Shown here piece by piece: positions 18,336 to 26,416 of a stretch of DNA of 64,000 bases. Position 1 is the stretch's first letter. Each line of letters begins with the position of its first letter. The notes below the pieces were generated by a model, which worked only from the letters and a program-made list of their open reading frames with translations, had not been told where the DNA came from and made no database searches. Position numbers and translations under genes: made by a program. Source of the DNA: an uncultured Ruminiclostridium sp. (lineage in GTDB: Bacteria > Bacillota > Clostridia > Oscillospirales > Ruminococcaceae); assembly GCA_944388385.1 (NCBI GenBank), contig CALXIO010000008.1, forward strand, positions 1-64,000, written 5' to 3'.

Positions 18336-18995
18336 ATGACTTACAAAGAAAGCTTTATAAAGTTTATGGTGGACAGCGGAGTTCTTACCTTCGGAGAATT
18401 TACTCTGAAAAGCGGTCGAAAGGCTCCTTACTTTATCAATACAGGCAACTACAAGACAGGTGCTCAGCTTGCAAGACTTGGTGAATTTTATGCTGAGTGC
18501 ATAAAGGAAAACAACATTGAGGCTGATGTTCTTTTCGGACCTGCATATAAGGGTATTCCCCTTTCTGTAAGTGCTTGTGTTGCACTTTATAACAAATTTG
18601 GAATTGACGCTTCCTACTGCTTTGACAGAAAGGAAGTTAAGGATCACGGCGAGGGCGGTATGTTTGTAGGCAGACAGCTTGCCGACGGTGATAAGGTAGT
18701 AATCATTGAGGATGTTATGACCTCCGGCAAGGCATTAAGAGAGGTTCTTCCTAAGCTCAAGGGTGCAGCTGATGTAAATATCACAGCTATGGTTATTACC
18801 GTTGACCGTATGGAAAAGGCTCTTGACAGTGATATGAGCGCTGTTCAGTCAGCAGATAAGGAATTTGGCGTAAAGGTTTATTCCATTGTTAATATCAATG
18901 ACATTATAAAGGCCATTGAAAATGGTGTTATTGAAGGCAAGGTATATCTTGAGGCTATGAAAAATTATCGTGCGGCTTACGGTGTAGAATATTGA
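18336..18995 (+). CDS. pyrE: Orotate phosphoribosyltransferase
   Basis: PyrE (219 residues) joins orotate to PRPP to form OMP in pyrimidine synthesis. The N-terminal family signature is LTFGEFTLKSGRKAPYFINTG, the substrate hood region is VLFGPAYKGIPLSV, and the PRPP-binding loop is VVIIEDVMTSGKALRE. Length is typical of the type-1 enzyme. AAAGGAG lies before the ATG. It stands alone behind its own perfect promoter, without other pyr genes, and is followed by a short GC hairpin (19002-19018) and tRNA-Pro. Confidence 0.96.
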   Translation: MTYKESFIKFMVDSGVLTFGEFTLKSGRKAPYFINTGNYKTGAQLARLGEFYAECIKENNIEADVLFGPAYKGIPLSVSACVALYNKFGIDASYCFDRKEVKDHGEGGMFVGRQLADGDKVVIIEDVMTSGKALREVLPKLKGAADVNITAMVITVDRMEKALDSDMSAVQSADKEFGVKVYSIVNINDIIKAIENGVIEGKVYLEAMKNYRAAYGVEY

Positions 18996-19001
18996 TAAAA
19001 T

Positions 19002-19018
19002 CCCCCTTTTTAAGGGGG
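19002..19018 (+). terminator. Hairpin after pyrE
   Basis: CCCCCTT/AAGGGGG forms a 7-bp stem with a 3-nt loop, but only TTAT follows. It may be a weak terminator or a processing hairpin, so the tRNA downstream may be partly cotranscribed from the pyrE promoter. Confidence 0.5.
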
Positions 19019-19024
19019 TTATAA

Positions 19025-19101
19025 CGAGGTGTGGCTCAGTTTGGTAGAGCGCTGCGTTCGGGACGCAGAGGCCGTGGGTTCGAATCCCGTCACCTCGACC
19101 A
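19025..19101 (+). tRNA. tRNA-Pro (anticodon CGG)
   Basis: A 77-nt cloverleaf including encoded CCA. Acceptor arm CGAGGTG (19025-19031) pairs with CACCTCG (19091-19097), followed by discriminator A and CCA. The anticodon stem CTGCG/CGCAG holds the loop TTCGGGA, giving anticodon CGG, which reads CCG proline codons. The T arm carries GGTTCGAATCC. The unusual C1-G72 first pair is typical of bacterial proline tRNAs. Confidence 0.96.
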
Positions 19102-19120
19102 TATATTAAAAAGAGCGTCT

Positions 19121-19158
19121 GAAGGGAGAGGCTACATAAAGAAGTAGCTTCTCCCTTC
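19121..19158 (+). repeat. 15-bp inverted repeat downstream of tRNA-Pro
   Basis: Arms at 19121-19135 and 19144-19158 pair over 15 bp (one G-T wobble) around an 8-nt loop. A second small stem (GGCT/AGCC) follows at once. There is no T tract, so it is not a standard terminator. It lies between tRNA-Pro and the P-loop kinase gene and could be a recombination relic or RNA-processing signal. Confidence 0.6.
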
Positions 19159-19241
19159 GGCTTTGTAATCAGCCGGAGTGATTGAATTGTAGGGAAATTC
19201 AAATCATAAAAGGTCTATAAGCAATTTTAGAGGAAGGGACA

Positions 19242-19252
19242 AATTCTCGTTT
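19242..19252 (+). repeat. Left copy of 11-bp direct repeat AATTCTCGTTT
   Basis: AATTCTCGTTT here is repeated exactly at 19746-19756. The two copies bracket the P-loop kinase gene, 504 bp apart, 141 bp downstream of a tRNA gene. Confidence 0.6.
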
Positions 19253-19266
19253 TTGGAGGTTGAAAT

Positions 19267-19746
19267 TTGGCAAAGGCATTTCTGATATGCGGTAAAATCT
19301 GTTCCGGTAAAAGTACATACGCTAAGCGTTTATGCACGGACTATAATGCAGTACTGCTGTCTGTTGATGAGATCATGCTTGCTTTATTCGGCCCTTATGC
19401 CGGAGATAAACACGATGAATACACGGAAAGAATACAAAATTACCTCTTTCAAAAATCAGTTGAGATTATCAAGAGTGGAATAAATGTAATTTTGGATTGG
19501 GGCTTTTGGTCAAGATGCAAGCGTTCTGCAGCGAGGGAGTTTTTCACAGTTCGGGATATTGAATGCGAATTTTACTATATGGATATAAGCGATGAAGTGT
19601 GGAAAGAGCGAATCGCACATAGGAATGAATTGGTCTCGAAGGGAGAGAATGCAGCCTATATCGTCGATAAAAATCTTATGGCAAAATTTGAAAGTTTATT
19701 TGAAACACCCTCTGAGAGTGAAATAGATATATGGGTTCATTGCTGA
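19267..19746 (+). CDS. P-loop kinase / zeta-toxin-like AAA protein
   Basis: A 159-residue P-loop NTPase of the AAA_33/zeta-toxin-like kinase group. The Walker A motif is GKICSGKST (residues 9-17), followed by SVDEIM as the Asp-containing substrate region, ILDWGFWSR as the Walker B-like strand, and an Arg-rich lid (WKERIAHRNE). Relatives phosphorylate small metabolites or nucleotide sugars; some are toxins, but no antitoxin gene is visible next to it. The start is TTG 19267 with TTGGAGG upstream; no better start exists. It stands alone, bounded by 11-bp direct repeats behind tRNA-Pro, which suggests it arrived as a small mobile cassette. The substrate is unknown. Confidence 0.75.
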   Translation: MAKAFLICGKICSGKSTYAKRLCTDYNAVLLSVDEIMLALFGPYAGDKHDEYTERIQNYLFQKSVEIIKSGINVILDWGFWSRCKRSAAREFFTVRDIECEFYYMDISDEVWKERIAHRNELVSKGENAAYIVDKNLMAKFESLFETPSESEIDIWVHC

Positions 19747-19756
19747 ATTCTCGTTT
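19746..19756 (+). repeat. Right copy of 11-bp direct repeat AATTCTCGTTT
   Basis: Second exact copy of the heptamer-plus-four repeat. It begins on the last base of the kinase stop codon, so the gene and its ribosome site lie wholly between the copies. Confidence 0.6.
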
Positions 19757-19861
19757 GATGAGTTGCTGTTTTAACGCATAACCGGATTTAAAGCGAGGAG
19801 TCAAGAATATGAGCCCGGCTTTTTTATATGACAGGTTATAAAGAGAAATGAGGAAAAGGGT

Positions 19862-21235
19862 ATGGAAAGAGAAAAGCTAAAAACCAGACTTGGTTTTATT
19901 TTGCTTAGTGCAGGCTGTGCAATAGGTGTGGGAAATGTATGGAAATCTCCCTATATGGTAGGACAATACGGCGGAGGCGCCTTTGTATTGTTCTACATAT
20001 TCTTCCTTATAATTTTCGGCGTGCCTATTCTTACAATGGAATTCAGCATAGGTCGTGCCGCCGCTAAAAGTCCCATAAAAATGTATCAGCAAATAGAAAA
20101 GCCAGGACAGAAATGTCATTTCCACGGTATAATGTGCATGATCGGTAACTATATGCTGATGATATTCTATACAACCGTTGCAGGCTGGATGCTGTATTAC
20201 ATTTATGCAAGCATTTCGTGAATATATGCCGGCAAGGATAAAGAGGCGGTTGCCGGGATATTTAATGAAATGCTGTCTGATCCCTTAGTAATGGTGGGAT
20301 GTATGGCGGTAATTGTAATACTTGGATTTCTTGTAAACAGTATAGGACTTCAGAAGGGTCTTGAAAAGGTTACAAATATAATAATGCCGGTAATGATTGT
20401 TCTTATGGTGGTGCTGGCTATTCACAGTATTACCCTTGAGGGCGGTATTGAGGGACTTAAATTCTATCTGCTTCCGGATTTACAGAAAATGATGGATGTG
20501 GGCATTGTAAATGTAATTATCGGTGCTATGACACAGGCATTCTTCACCTTAAGCCTTGGTATAGGCGCTATGGCGATTTTCGGCAGCTACATAGGTAAGG
20601 AACGGAGCCTTTTAGGAGAAAGTGTGAATGTTGCCCTTCTTGATACCTTGGTAGCTATCACAAGCGGACTTATTATTTTCCCTGCCTGCTTTGCTTACGG
20701 AGTAGAGCCGGACAGCGGTCCTTCCCTGCTGTTTATTTCCCTTCCCAATGTATTCAATCACCTGCCCGGCGGCAGAATATGGGGAACTTTATTCTTTGTA
20801 TTTATGCTTTTTGCCACTTTCAGTACAGTGCTTGCGGTGTTTGAAAATATCATAAGTATGAATATGGATTTATTCGGCTGGTCAAGAAAAAAGGCCTGCT
20901 ATATAAATTTAGGCGCTATGATAGTATTGTCGCTTCCCTGTGCTTTGGGATATAATCTTCTTTCCGGATTTGCACCCTTAGGGGACGGCAGTACCGTCCT
21001 TGATTTAGAGGACTTTATTGTAAGTAATATCCTGCTGCCCTTGGGAAGTATAATTATACTTGTGTTCTGTGTTATAAAGAAGGGCTGGGGTTATGATAAT
21101 TTTGTAGAGGAGGCTAACACCGGCAAGGGCTTTAAAATTCAGAAATGGATTAAGCCTTATCTAAGGTTTGTACTTCCCGTACTTTTAGTTACCGTGTTTG
21201 TAATAAGCCTTATAAACTCCATTCCCGGAATTTAA
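19862..21235 (+). pseudogene. SNF-family sodium-dependent transporter with in-frame stop
   Basis: Two open segments (19862-20221 and 20270-21235) lie in the same reading frame, broken only by TGA at 20219-20221. Read through, the product would have about 456 residues and 10-12 membrane helices, the normal size for bacterial neurotransmitter:sodium symporters that import amino acids. The N-terminal signature TRLGFILLSAGCAIGVGNVWKSPY is intact, and the second part (LGFLVNSIGLQKGLEKVTNI, FTLSLGIGAMAIFGSYIG) continues the family. The frame holds across the stop (YIYASIS-stop-IYAGKDKEAV), so a single substitution such as GGA to TGA explains it. Other genes here use TGA as a normal stop, so recoding is unlikely. 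Either a real null allele or a sequencing error. It is monocistronic and ends at a strong terminator. Confidence 0.85.
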
Positions 21236-21240
21236 ATATA

Positions 21241-21270
21241 AAGGCGTATGAATTATCATACGCCTTTTTA
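21241..21270 (+). terminator. Rho-independent terminator after SNF transporter
   Basis: AAGGCGTATGA (21241-21251) pairs perfectly with TCATACGCCTT (21256-21266) over a 4-nt loop, followed by TTTA. The next promoter starts directly behind it. Confidence 0.88.
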
Positions 21271-21299
21271 TTGACAACGCTTTGTTATTATGATAGAAT
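21271..21299 (+). promoter_or_regulatory. Sigma-A promoter of the lipase gene
   Basis: TTGACA (21271-21276), 17-bp spacer, TAGAAT (21294-21299). It abuts the preceding terminator. Confidence 0.8.
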
Positions 21300-21328
21300 T
21301 TATTTATTAAATATAAAAGGTGAATGAA

Positions 21329-22660
21329 ATGTTTCGTAATAATTTTTTACGCGTTATCCTGCTTACCATAGTTCTTACAGGTATTGAAACAATAAATGCC
21401 ACATTGATAGGAAACGGCCTGTTATACGGTATCATTGTGGGAATACTCGGGATGCTTGCTTTTGTTATAGTAAACATATTCCCCTCCTTTGTAAGAAGAG
21501 TAAATCTCCAGTACAGAGTATCATCTGACGGGGCTGATTTACTTACCGCCTTTGCAATAGGGATAATTCCCCAGGCAGGAATTATGGTATATATATGGAC
21601 TCAAAATCAATGGGGCTTTCAGTTCTGGTGGGCTCTTATAATATATATTGCAAGCGACTTTATAGTTTTCTGGAACGGCATTATAAGAGTATATCTCACC
21701 TCCCCCATAATAGGCCTTAAATGGCGGATAATCGGACTTTTGTTCGGTATTGTGCCTATTGTAAATCTGCTTATTTTAAGAAAGATTATAAGGCTTATAA
21801 GATATGATGTAAGGGCTGAGGAGGATAGAGAAAAAAGAAATAATGACAGAAAGGCTCAACAGCTTTGCAAAACAAAATACCCTATTGTTATGGTGCATGG
21901 GGTATTTTTCAGAGATTTAAAGCATCTTAATTACTGGGGCAGAATTCCTGCACAGCTTCAGATAAACGGCGCTGAAATTTATTACGGCAATCAGCAATCC
22001 GCCCTTACGGTGGAGGACAGCGCAAAGGAAGTTTTCGCTGAGGTGGAAAAGGTAATAAAGCAAACCGGGGCGGAAAAGGTAAACATTATAGCCCACTCTA
22101 AGGGGGGCCTTGATTCCCGCTATGCAATAACTCATCTTGGCATGGATAAGTATGTGGCTTCTCTTACCACAATAAACACACCCCACAGGGGCTGTGAATT
22201 TGCGGACTGGATGCTTACGAAGGCTCCCGACAAGGTAAAAAACAAGCTCGCCGATACATATAACAGTATGTTCAGAACTCTCGGGGATAATTCCCCGGAC
22301 TTTATAGGGGCGGTAAGCTGTCTTACTGCATCATATTGTAAAAGCTTTAATGAAAAGACACCAAACAGACCGGGTATATATTATCAGAGTACCGCAAGCA
22401 AAATAAACAGACCCGTCAGAAATGTATTTCCTCTTTGCTTTACAAACAGATTTGTAAAGCACTTTGACGGTGATAATGACGGTCTTGTAAGTCCCCAAAG
22501 TGCGGTATGGGGATATAATTTCCGACAGCTGAAAATAAAATCTCCGGAGGGTGTATCCCATGCAGATACCATAGATTTAACAAGACACAACCGCAAGGAT
22601 TTTGACGTATGTGAATTTTATATCTCACTTGTAAGTGAGCTTAAAAATATGGGCTTATAA
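21329..22660 (+). CDS. Membrane-anchored alpha/beta-hydrolase (lipase-like)
   Basis: A 443-residue two-part protein. Residues 1-150 contain about five hydrophobic segments, and the remainder is an alpha/beta-hydrolase with YPIVMVHGVFFRD (oxyanion region), the nucleophile elbow IIAHSKGGLDSR (Ser), a conserved NTPHRG, GDNDGLVS (likely catalytic Asp) and GVSHADTI (likely His). This matches the triacylglycerol lipase type, in which the Ala/Gly-His-Ser-x-Gly elbow is followed by Gly. Probable substrates are lipids or esters at the membrane; activity is unproven. I start it at ATG 21329 (AAAGGTG 6 bp upstream); an upstream GTG at 21320 overlaps that site. It is monocistronic between its own promoter and a bidirectional terminator. 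Confidence 0.85.
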   Translation: MFRNNFLRVILLTIVLTGIETINATLIGNGLLYGIIVGILGMLAFVIVNIFPSFVRRVNLQYRVSSDGADLLTAFAIGIIPQAGIMVYIWTQNQWGFQFWWALIIYIASDFIVFWNGIIRVYLTSPIIGLKWRIIGLLFGIVPIVNLLILRKIIRLIRYDVRAEEDREKRNNDRKAQQLCKTKYPIVMVHGVFFRDLKHLNYWGRIPAQLQINGAEIYYGNQQSALTVEDSAKEVFAEVEKVIKQTGAEKVNIIAHSKGGLDSRYAITHLGMDKYVASLTTINTPHRGCEFADWMLTKAPDKVKNKLADTYNSMFRTLGDNSPDFIGAVSCLTASYCKSFNEKTPNRPGIYYQSTASKINRPVRNVFPLCFTNRFVKHFDGDNDGLVSPQSAVWGYNFRQLKIKSPEGVSHADTIDLTRHNRKDFDVCEFYISLVSELKNMGL

Positions 22661-22664
22661 AAAC

Positions 22665-22695
22665 AGATCCCTGTAAAAATACAGGGATCTTTATT
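22665..22695. terminator. Bidirectional terminator between lipase and DMT permease genes
   Basis: AGATCCCTGT (22665-22674) pairs perfectly with ACAGGGATCT (22681-22690) around AAAAAT. A T-rich tract follows on the plus strand. It separates convergent genes. Confidence 0.8.
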
Positions 22696-22703
22696 TATGC
22701 TGT

Positions 22704-23552
22704 TTAAATCAGTCCGGCAAGCTGAAAGCCTAATATTCCTGCGGTGCAGATAATACTGCCGGTGATATTAAGGGCTGAGGGCTTTTGCTCCTTATTGAAA
22801 AGCCCTATAATAAGCACTACCACAAGTATCATAGGCTGAATAAATGAGTAGTTTGTAAGACTTTGCGCCGCTACTGCATTTTCTCCCATAAGTCCTAAGG
22901 CGTTAGGTAGCTTACATAAAACTACGATAATAACGCCCTTTATTCCCTCAGGGCTTTCCTTAGCCATTTTAAGAGGCTTTGCAAAGGGAATCATAACAAG
23001 AGCAAGAACTATAAGGGCAAAGAAAAGTGTCATGGTGGAGGATATATATTTTTCTGCCTGTACCATAATAAAGCCATAGCCGAATTTTGCCGCTAAATAT
23101 ACTATAAGGGGCAATACTATTTTTTTATAATGCACCGTTCCCCTGCCGGACTTTGCTATTATTACAAGTCCTGCAACGGTTATTCCGATACACAGTATCT
23201 TTAAAATATTAAAAGTGGCGGTATTCATTATTATATCGGAAAAATAGGATACGAATAGTATTATACCAAGCCATGCTTTAAGCTCAAATACGGACATTTC
23301 CTTTAATATTGCCGCACCTGTGAAAAATTCAAGATACTTGCTTAATGCAATAAGAAGTATAAATATAAATGACTGGGGGCATAAGGTAAAGCTCCTGTCT
23401 GCAAAGGGTAGCATTACCGCTAAAAAGGGCACAGTACCTGCCGCCATTAAGAAGGTAAGACGATAACCGTTAAAGCCTGCCTTGCTTACTGCGTACTTGT
23501 CATTAAGGGAGCAGATAGTATATAATGCCACTACCCCTAACATTATCAACAT
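22704..23552 (-). CDS. DMT-superfamily (EamA-like) permease
   Basis: A 282-residue integral membrane protein with about ten hydrophobic helices arranged as two repeats, typical of drug/metabolite transporters of the EamA type. Motifs are diffuse, so only the fold class can be named; the substrate might be a sugar, amino acid or metabolite. Its ATG has AAGGAGAGAATTTT upstream. It starts 12 bp after the end of the broken GH51 arabinofuranosidase gene and is likely in its operon, which hints at sugar export or uptake linked to arabinoside breakdown. That link is inference from position only. Confidence 0.8.
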   Translation of the reverse strand: MLIMLGVVALYTICSLNDKYAVSKAGFNGYRLTFLMAAGTVPFLAVMLPFADRSFTLCPQSFIFILLIALSKYLEFFTGAAILKEMSVFELKAWLGIILFVSYFSDIIMNTATFNILKILCIGITVAGLVIIAKSGRGTVHYKKIVLPLIVYLAAKFGYGFIMVQAEKYISSTMTLFFALIVLALVMIPFAKPLKMAKESPEGIKGVIIVVLCKLPNALGLMGENAVAAQSLTNYSFIQPMILVVVLIIGLFNKEQKPSALNITGSIICTAGILGFQLAGLI

Positions 23553-23564
23553 AAAATTCTCTCC

Positions 23565-25633
23565 TTAAATAAGATTTTGTCTGATTATATTTTTTGAACG
23601 GGGTTTTATACTTATAGTATAATCTTCTGATAATTCAACATATTGCGAAACAGGGCTTACTGCCTGTTTTTCCTTAAAGGAATTACCGGAAGAATAGCTG
23701 TCTGCTGTTAAAACAGTGACACTTGCTTTTTTGGAAATGTCACCGCTTATATCTAATTTCAAAGGAATTTCCCTTTCGGATATATTTACCGCCTTTGTAA
23801 TAAGCTGATTGGAAGCCTTATCAACAGTACATACAGCGGTTATATGGGGAATTTTCTTTAAATTGCCCTTGTGGATAATTTTATCATTTATCCTTAATTC
23901 ATAGCTGTCATTTATAAGCCTTACATATACCCTGCTTGTATCAGTCATATCACAATTTCTTTTTCCGGAAATTATCTCCTGCGACCAGCCGTTATAGTGT
24001 ATGACCTTGCTTGTGTTGTTTTCTATTATCCAGTCATAGTGATTTTGATCCTCGCCGGGTAAATAATTATCCCAGAAGGAAAGATGAAGGCTGTCTGAAT
24101 TTAAGGTAAAGGATAACTCTCCATTGTTTTGTTATCCCCCTTAATTTCCGTTACGCTATTGCCGTTTAAAATAATATCCCTTATATTCTCTGTTACTTTA
24201 AAACAGCCGGTGGGCTTTTGTATATCATATTCGGTGATAACATCATGACTGCATACATAATCTCCCCTGTTACCTGCAAACATGGAAAGCATATAATAGC
24301 TTGGTATACAGTAGCTTTCGTGATTGTTAAAGAGTATCATATCCGGCTCCCATGCCTTATATGCCACATTCTGAAGTAAGGGTGCATAGCTTGTCATGGG
24401 AACTTTATCCTGATTTCGTTCTATACTTGTTAAAAATGCGGCTTCTCCTAAGGCCCCGTAAAGTATACCCTCCTTACAGCCTATGGTGGAGGCATATTCT
24501 CCGCAGTATATTTTTATTTCCCCGGAAATATTATCATACATATCATGATTTGAGGCAAAGAAAACCGGATCGGAATAAAAATGCTCACCCACATATTCAG
24601 TGGGAATTCCTGCTCTTTCTGTGTGGTCGGTGGAAATATATATAAACTGAGGGAACTGCTGTTTCAGTCTTTCATAGAAATACTTATAGTGCTTATTATA
24701 TTCCTCTCCCCAGTTTTCGTTTCCTATTTCAAGATACTTTAAAACCGTAAAGGGCTTTGGATGTCCGTTTTCGGCACGCCTTTTACCCCAGTAGGTGTTT
24801 TCCTCTGCGGTGGCATAGAGTATGGCATTAACTGTGTCATTGTAAAACTCCTCGGTGAGCTTTTCGTCAAAATAATCCGGGCATCTTCCCTGACAGGTCA
24901 TACCGCAGTTAAATACATACATGGCATCTATTCCTGCATCCTCGCAGAATTGCAGATACTCATGAAAGCCAAGTCCGTTGGTGGTCATATAGGACCATAA
25001 AAGATAGTGGGACTTTCTTTCCCATACAGGGCCTATTGTATCCTCAAAGCGAAAGGCGGTTTCCTTAGAAAAGCCCTCCACTATACAGCCGCCGGGGAAA
25101 CGGAGAAATGCTGGCTTTTAGTCAAGGAGCTTGTTTACAAGGTCCTGCCTTAAGCCGTTTTTTCTGCCCTTATAGGTATCTGTGGGGAATAAGGATGTAA
25201 AGCCTATTTTTACCTCTCCTGCAAAGAAATAAAATCTGTATTCCTTATCCTTTTCAAGGGGTACTCCGCAAAAGCCGTTGTTAAGGATATAGCCGCCCTT
25301 GAATATAACAGATAAAGCCCTTTTTCTGTTTATATTAAGGGTATCATCTGAAATAAGGGTCATATTTGAATTGCCGTTTTCCCAGCCTGCAATTCCCTCA
25401 CCCTCATAGCAATCAAAGGAGGATACCCAGCCTGTGGGTGAGGTTATAAGCCTGTTATTTTTGTCATAGGTACAGCCCTTTGGGATAATTCCATCCTCAA
25501 AGGCTCTGTTTCGCAGTAATTCTGCGTATAAGCCGCCGTCCCCTGCTCTGTTTATGTCCTCAAAGAAAAGCCCGTAAAGGCTCTTTGATACATTCTTTAT
25601 TTTTTCATTTGGAATAACGCTGATTTTATACAT
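23565..25633 (-). pseudogene. GH51 alpha-L-arabinofuranosidase, disrupted
   Basis: Three pieces of one gene. Piece 1 (25633 to 25118) has the family start YGLFFEDINRAGDGGLYAEL and ends at TAA 25118-25120. The same frame continues at once with KPAFLRFPGGC, so the stop is a single nonsense change. Piece 2 (to 24101) holds the catalytic barrel: YVFNCGMTCQGR, EIGNENWG (acid/base Glu) and YCGEYAS (nucleophile Glu). Near 24120 the frame shifts; restoring one A in the ACAATGG stretch gives continuous NGELSFTL, and piece 3 (to 23565) is the C-terminal beta domain. The intact enzyme would remove arabinose from arabinoxylan or arabinan; it lacks a signal peptide and so is cytosolic. Start ATG 25633 is set by AAGGTGAACTT; longer upstream frames lack a ribosome site. 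Confidence 0.88.
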
Positions 25634-25669
25634 AAGTTCACCTTGCCGAAAAATGATTTTGCCTAATTG

Positions 25670-25698
25670 AGTATAGCATAGCAAAATAGAAAAGTCAA
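25670..25698 (-). promoter_or_regulatory. Promoter of the GH51-DMT unit
   Basis: On the minus strand TTGACT (25698-25693), 17-bp spacer, TATACT (25675-25670), 36 bp before ATG 25633. Confidence 0.75.
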
Positions 25699-25712
25699 TG
25701 TTATCCCATATC

Positions 25713-25743
25713 AAAATAAAAAACGGCAGAATAAATCTGCCGT
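25713..25743 (-). terminator. Terminator of the DUF5104-like gene
   Basis: ACGGCAGA/TCTGCCGT 8-bp stem (25723-25730 with 25736-25743) followed on the minus strand by TTTTTTATTTTG. Confidence 0.85.
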
Positions 25744-25748
25744 GAAAT

Positions 25749-26294
25749 TTAATCTTCGTATAAATACTCTTTTGAAGCATCATAAACATCAGTCATATAT
25801 CTTATAGCCTTATCCCAATCTCCGTCCTCTACTAAAAATATCATATTAAGACCTTCGCCCTCGGGCTTTTCATTCCATACATAGATATAGGAAAATTCAA
25901 TAAGATATTCTTTTCCTGTGTCGGTGGTTATTTCAAAGCCGGGGTGCGTACTGCAAAAAATCATTTCGCCGTATTCGGTGGTCTGCTGGCCTCCGCCCTC
26001 CCCCTCATAATCATAAGAGGTAATATTTCCGTCTATATCCTCAAAAAGCCTTTCAATTTCATCTAAGGCATCAGAGGAATAATGCTCCTTTATAACATCG
26101 TTAAGATATTCATAAAGCCCCTCTTTATCCTGGTTTATAACACATTGAAGCATATTGGTAGCGGCATTCTCAACGTTACTTTTATATTCGAAATAATCCC
26201 CTGCCCTGCACATTGACATAAGAGATGTAAAGATAGTAATGAAAAATATACCTATCCCCCTGATAATACCTTCAAAAACCTTTCCTAAATCCAT
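25749..26294 (-). CDS. DUF5104-like membrane-anchored protein
   Basis: A 181-residue protein with one hydrophobic segment near the N-terminus (about residues 10-28, GIGIFFITIFTSLMSMC), then a soluble domain with NMLQCVINQDKEGLYEYLNDVI and an acidic centre. The pattern is like DUF5104 proteins, small extracytoplasmic proteins of Clostridia with no known role. A Cys after the hydrophobic stretch is not a good lipobox, so it is more likely an N-terminal anchor. It has its own promoter, whose -35 lies in the preceding terminator, and its own terminator, so it is monocistronic. I do not recognise a function. Confidence 0.6.
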   Translation of the reverse strand: MDLGKVFEGIIRGIGIFFITIFTSLMSMCRAGDYFEYKSNVENAATNMLQCVINQDKEGLYEYLNDVIKEHYSSDALDEIERLFEDIDGNITSYDYEGEGGGQQTTEYGEMIFCSTHPGFEITTDTGKEYLIEFSYIYVWNEKPEGEGLNMIFLVEDGDWDKAIRYMTDVYDASKEYLYED

Positions 26295-26322
26295 ATAAAT
26301 TCCCCTATTATTTATTTATTTA

Positions 26323-26351
26323 AGTATACCACAAAGTAAAAAAAAAATCAA
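26323..26351 (-). promoter_or_regulatory. Promoter of the DUF5104-like gene, overlapping a terminator
   Basis: Minus strand TTGATT (26351-26346), 17-bp spacer, TATACT (26328-26323). The -35 is built from the U-tract side of the P-type ATPase terminator. Confidence 0.65.
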
Positions 26352-26374
26352 GACCCCCGAAAATCCGGAGGTCT
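26341..26374 (-). terminator. Terminator of the metal-efflux operon
   Basis: Arms at 26351-26359 and 26366-26374 pair with one mismatch, followed on the minus strand by a run of nine T. A second hairpin (26389-26395 with 26407-26413) lies just before it. Confidence 0.8.
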
Positions 26375-26416
26375 TTAGTAATTTTTTCACCGCCTCACAG
26401 GGGGATAGGCGGTTTA

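Noticed and set aside
18849-19202. Minus-strand frame of 117 codons across tRNA-Pro, with a GIRTHGL segment
   Set aside because: This is the familiar false protein produced by the antisense of a tRNA gene; it also lies inside pyrE.
20219-20221. Reassignment or readthrough of TGA as a sense codon in the SNF gene
   Set aside because: Many intact genes here end in TGA (for example rsmD, yigZ-linked coiled coil, hisB), so TGA is a normal stop. No selenocysteine-type hairpin is obvious after it.
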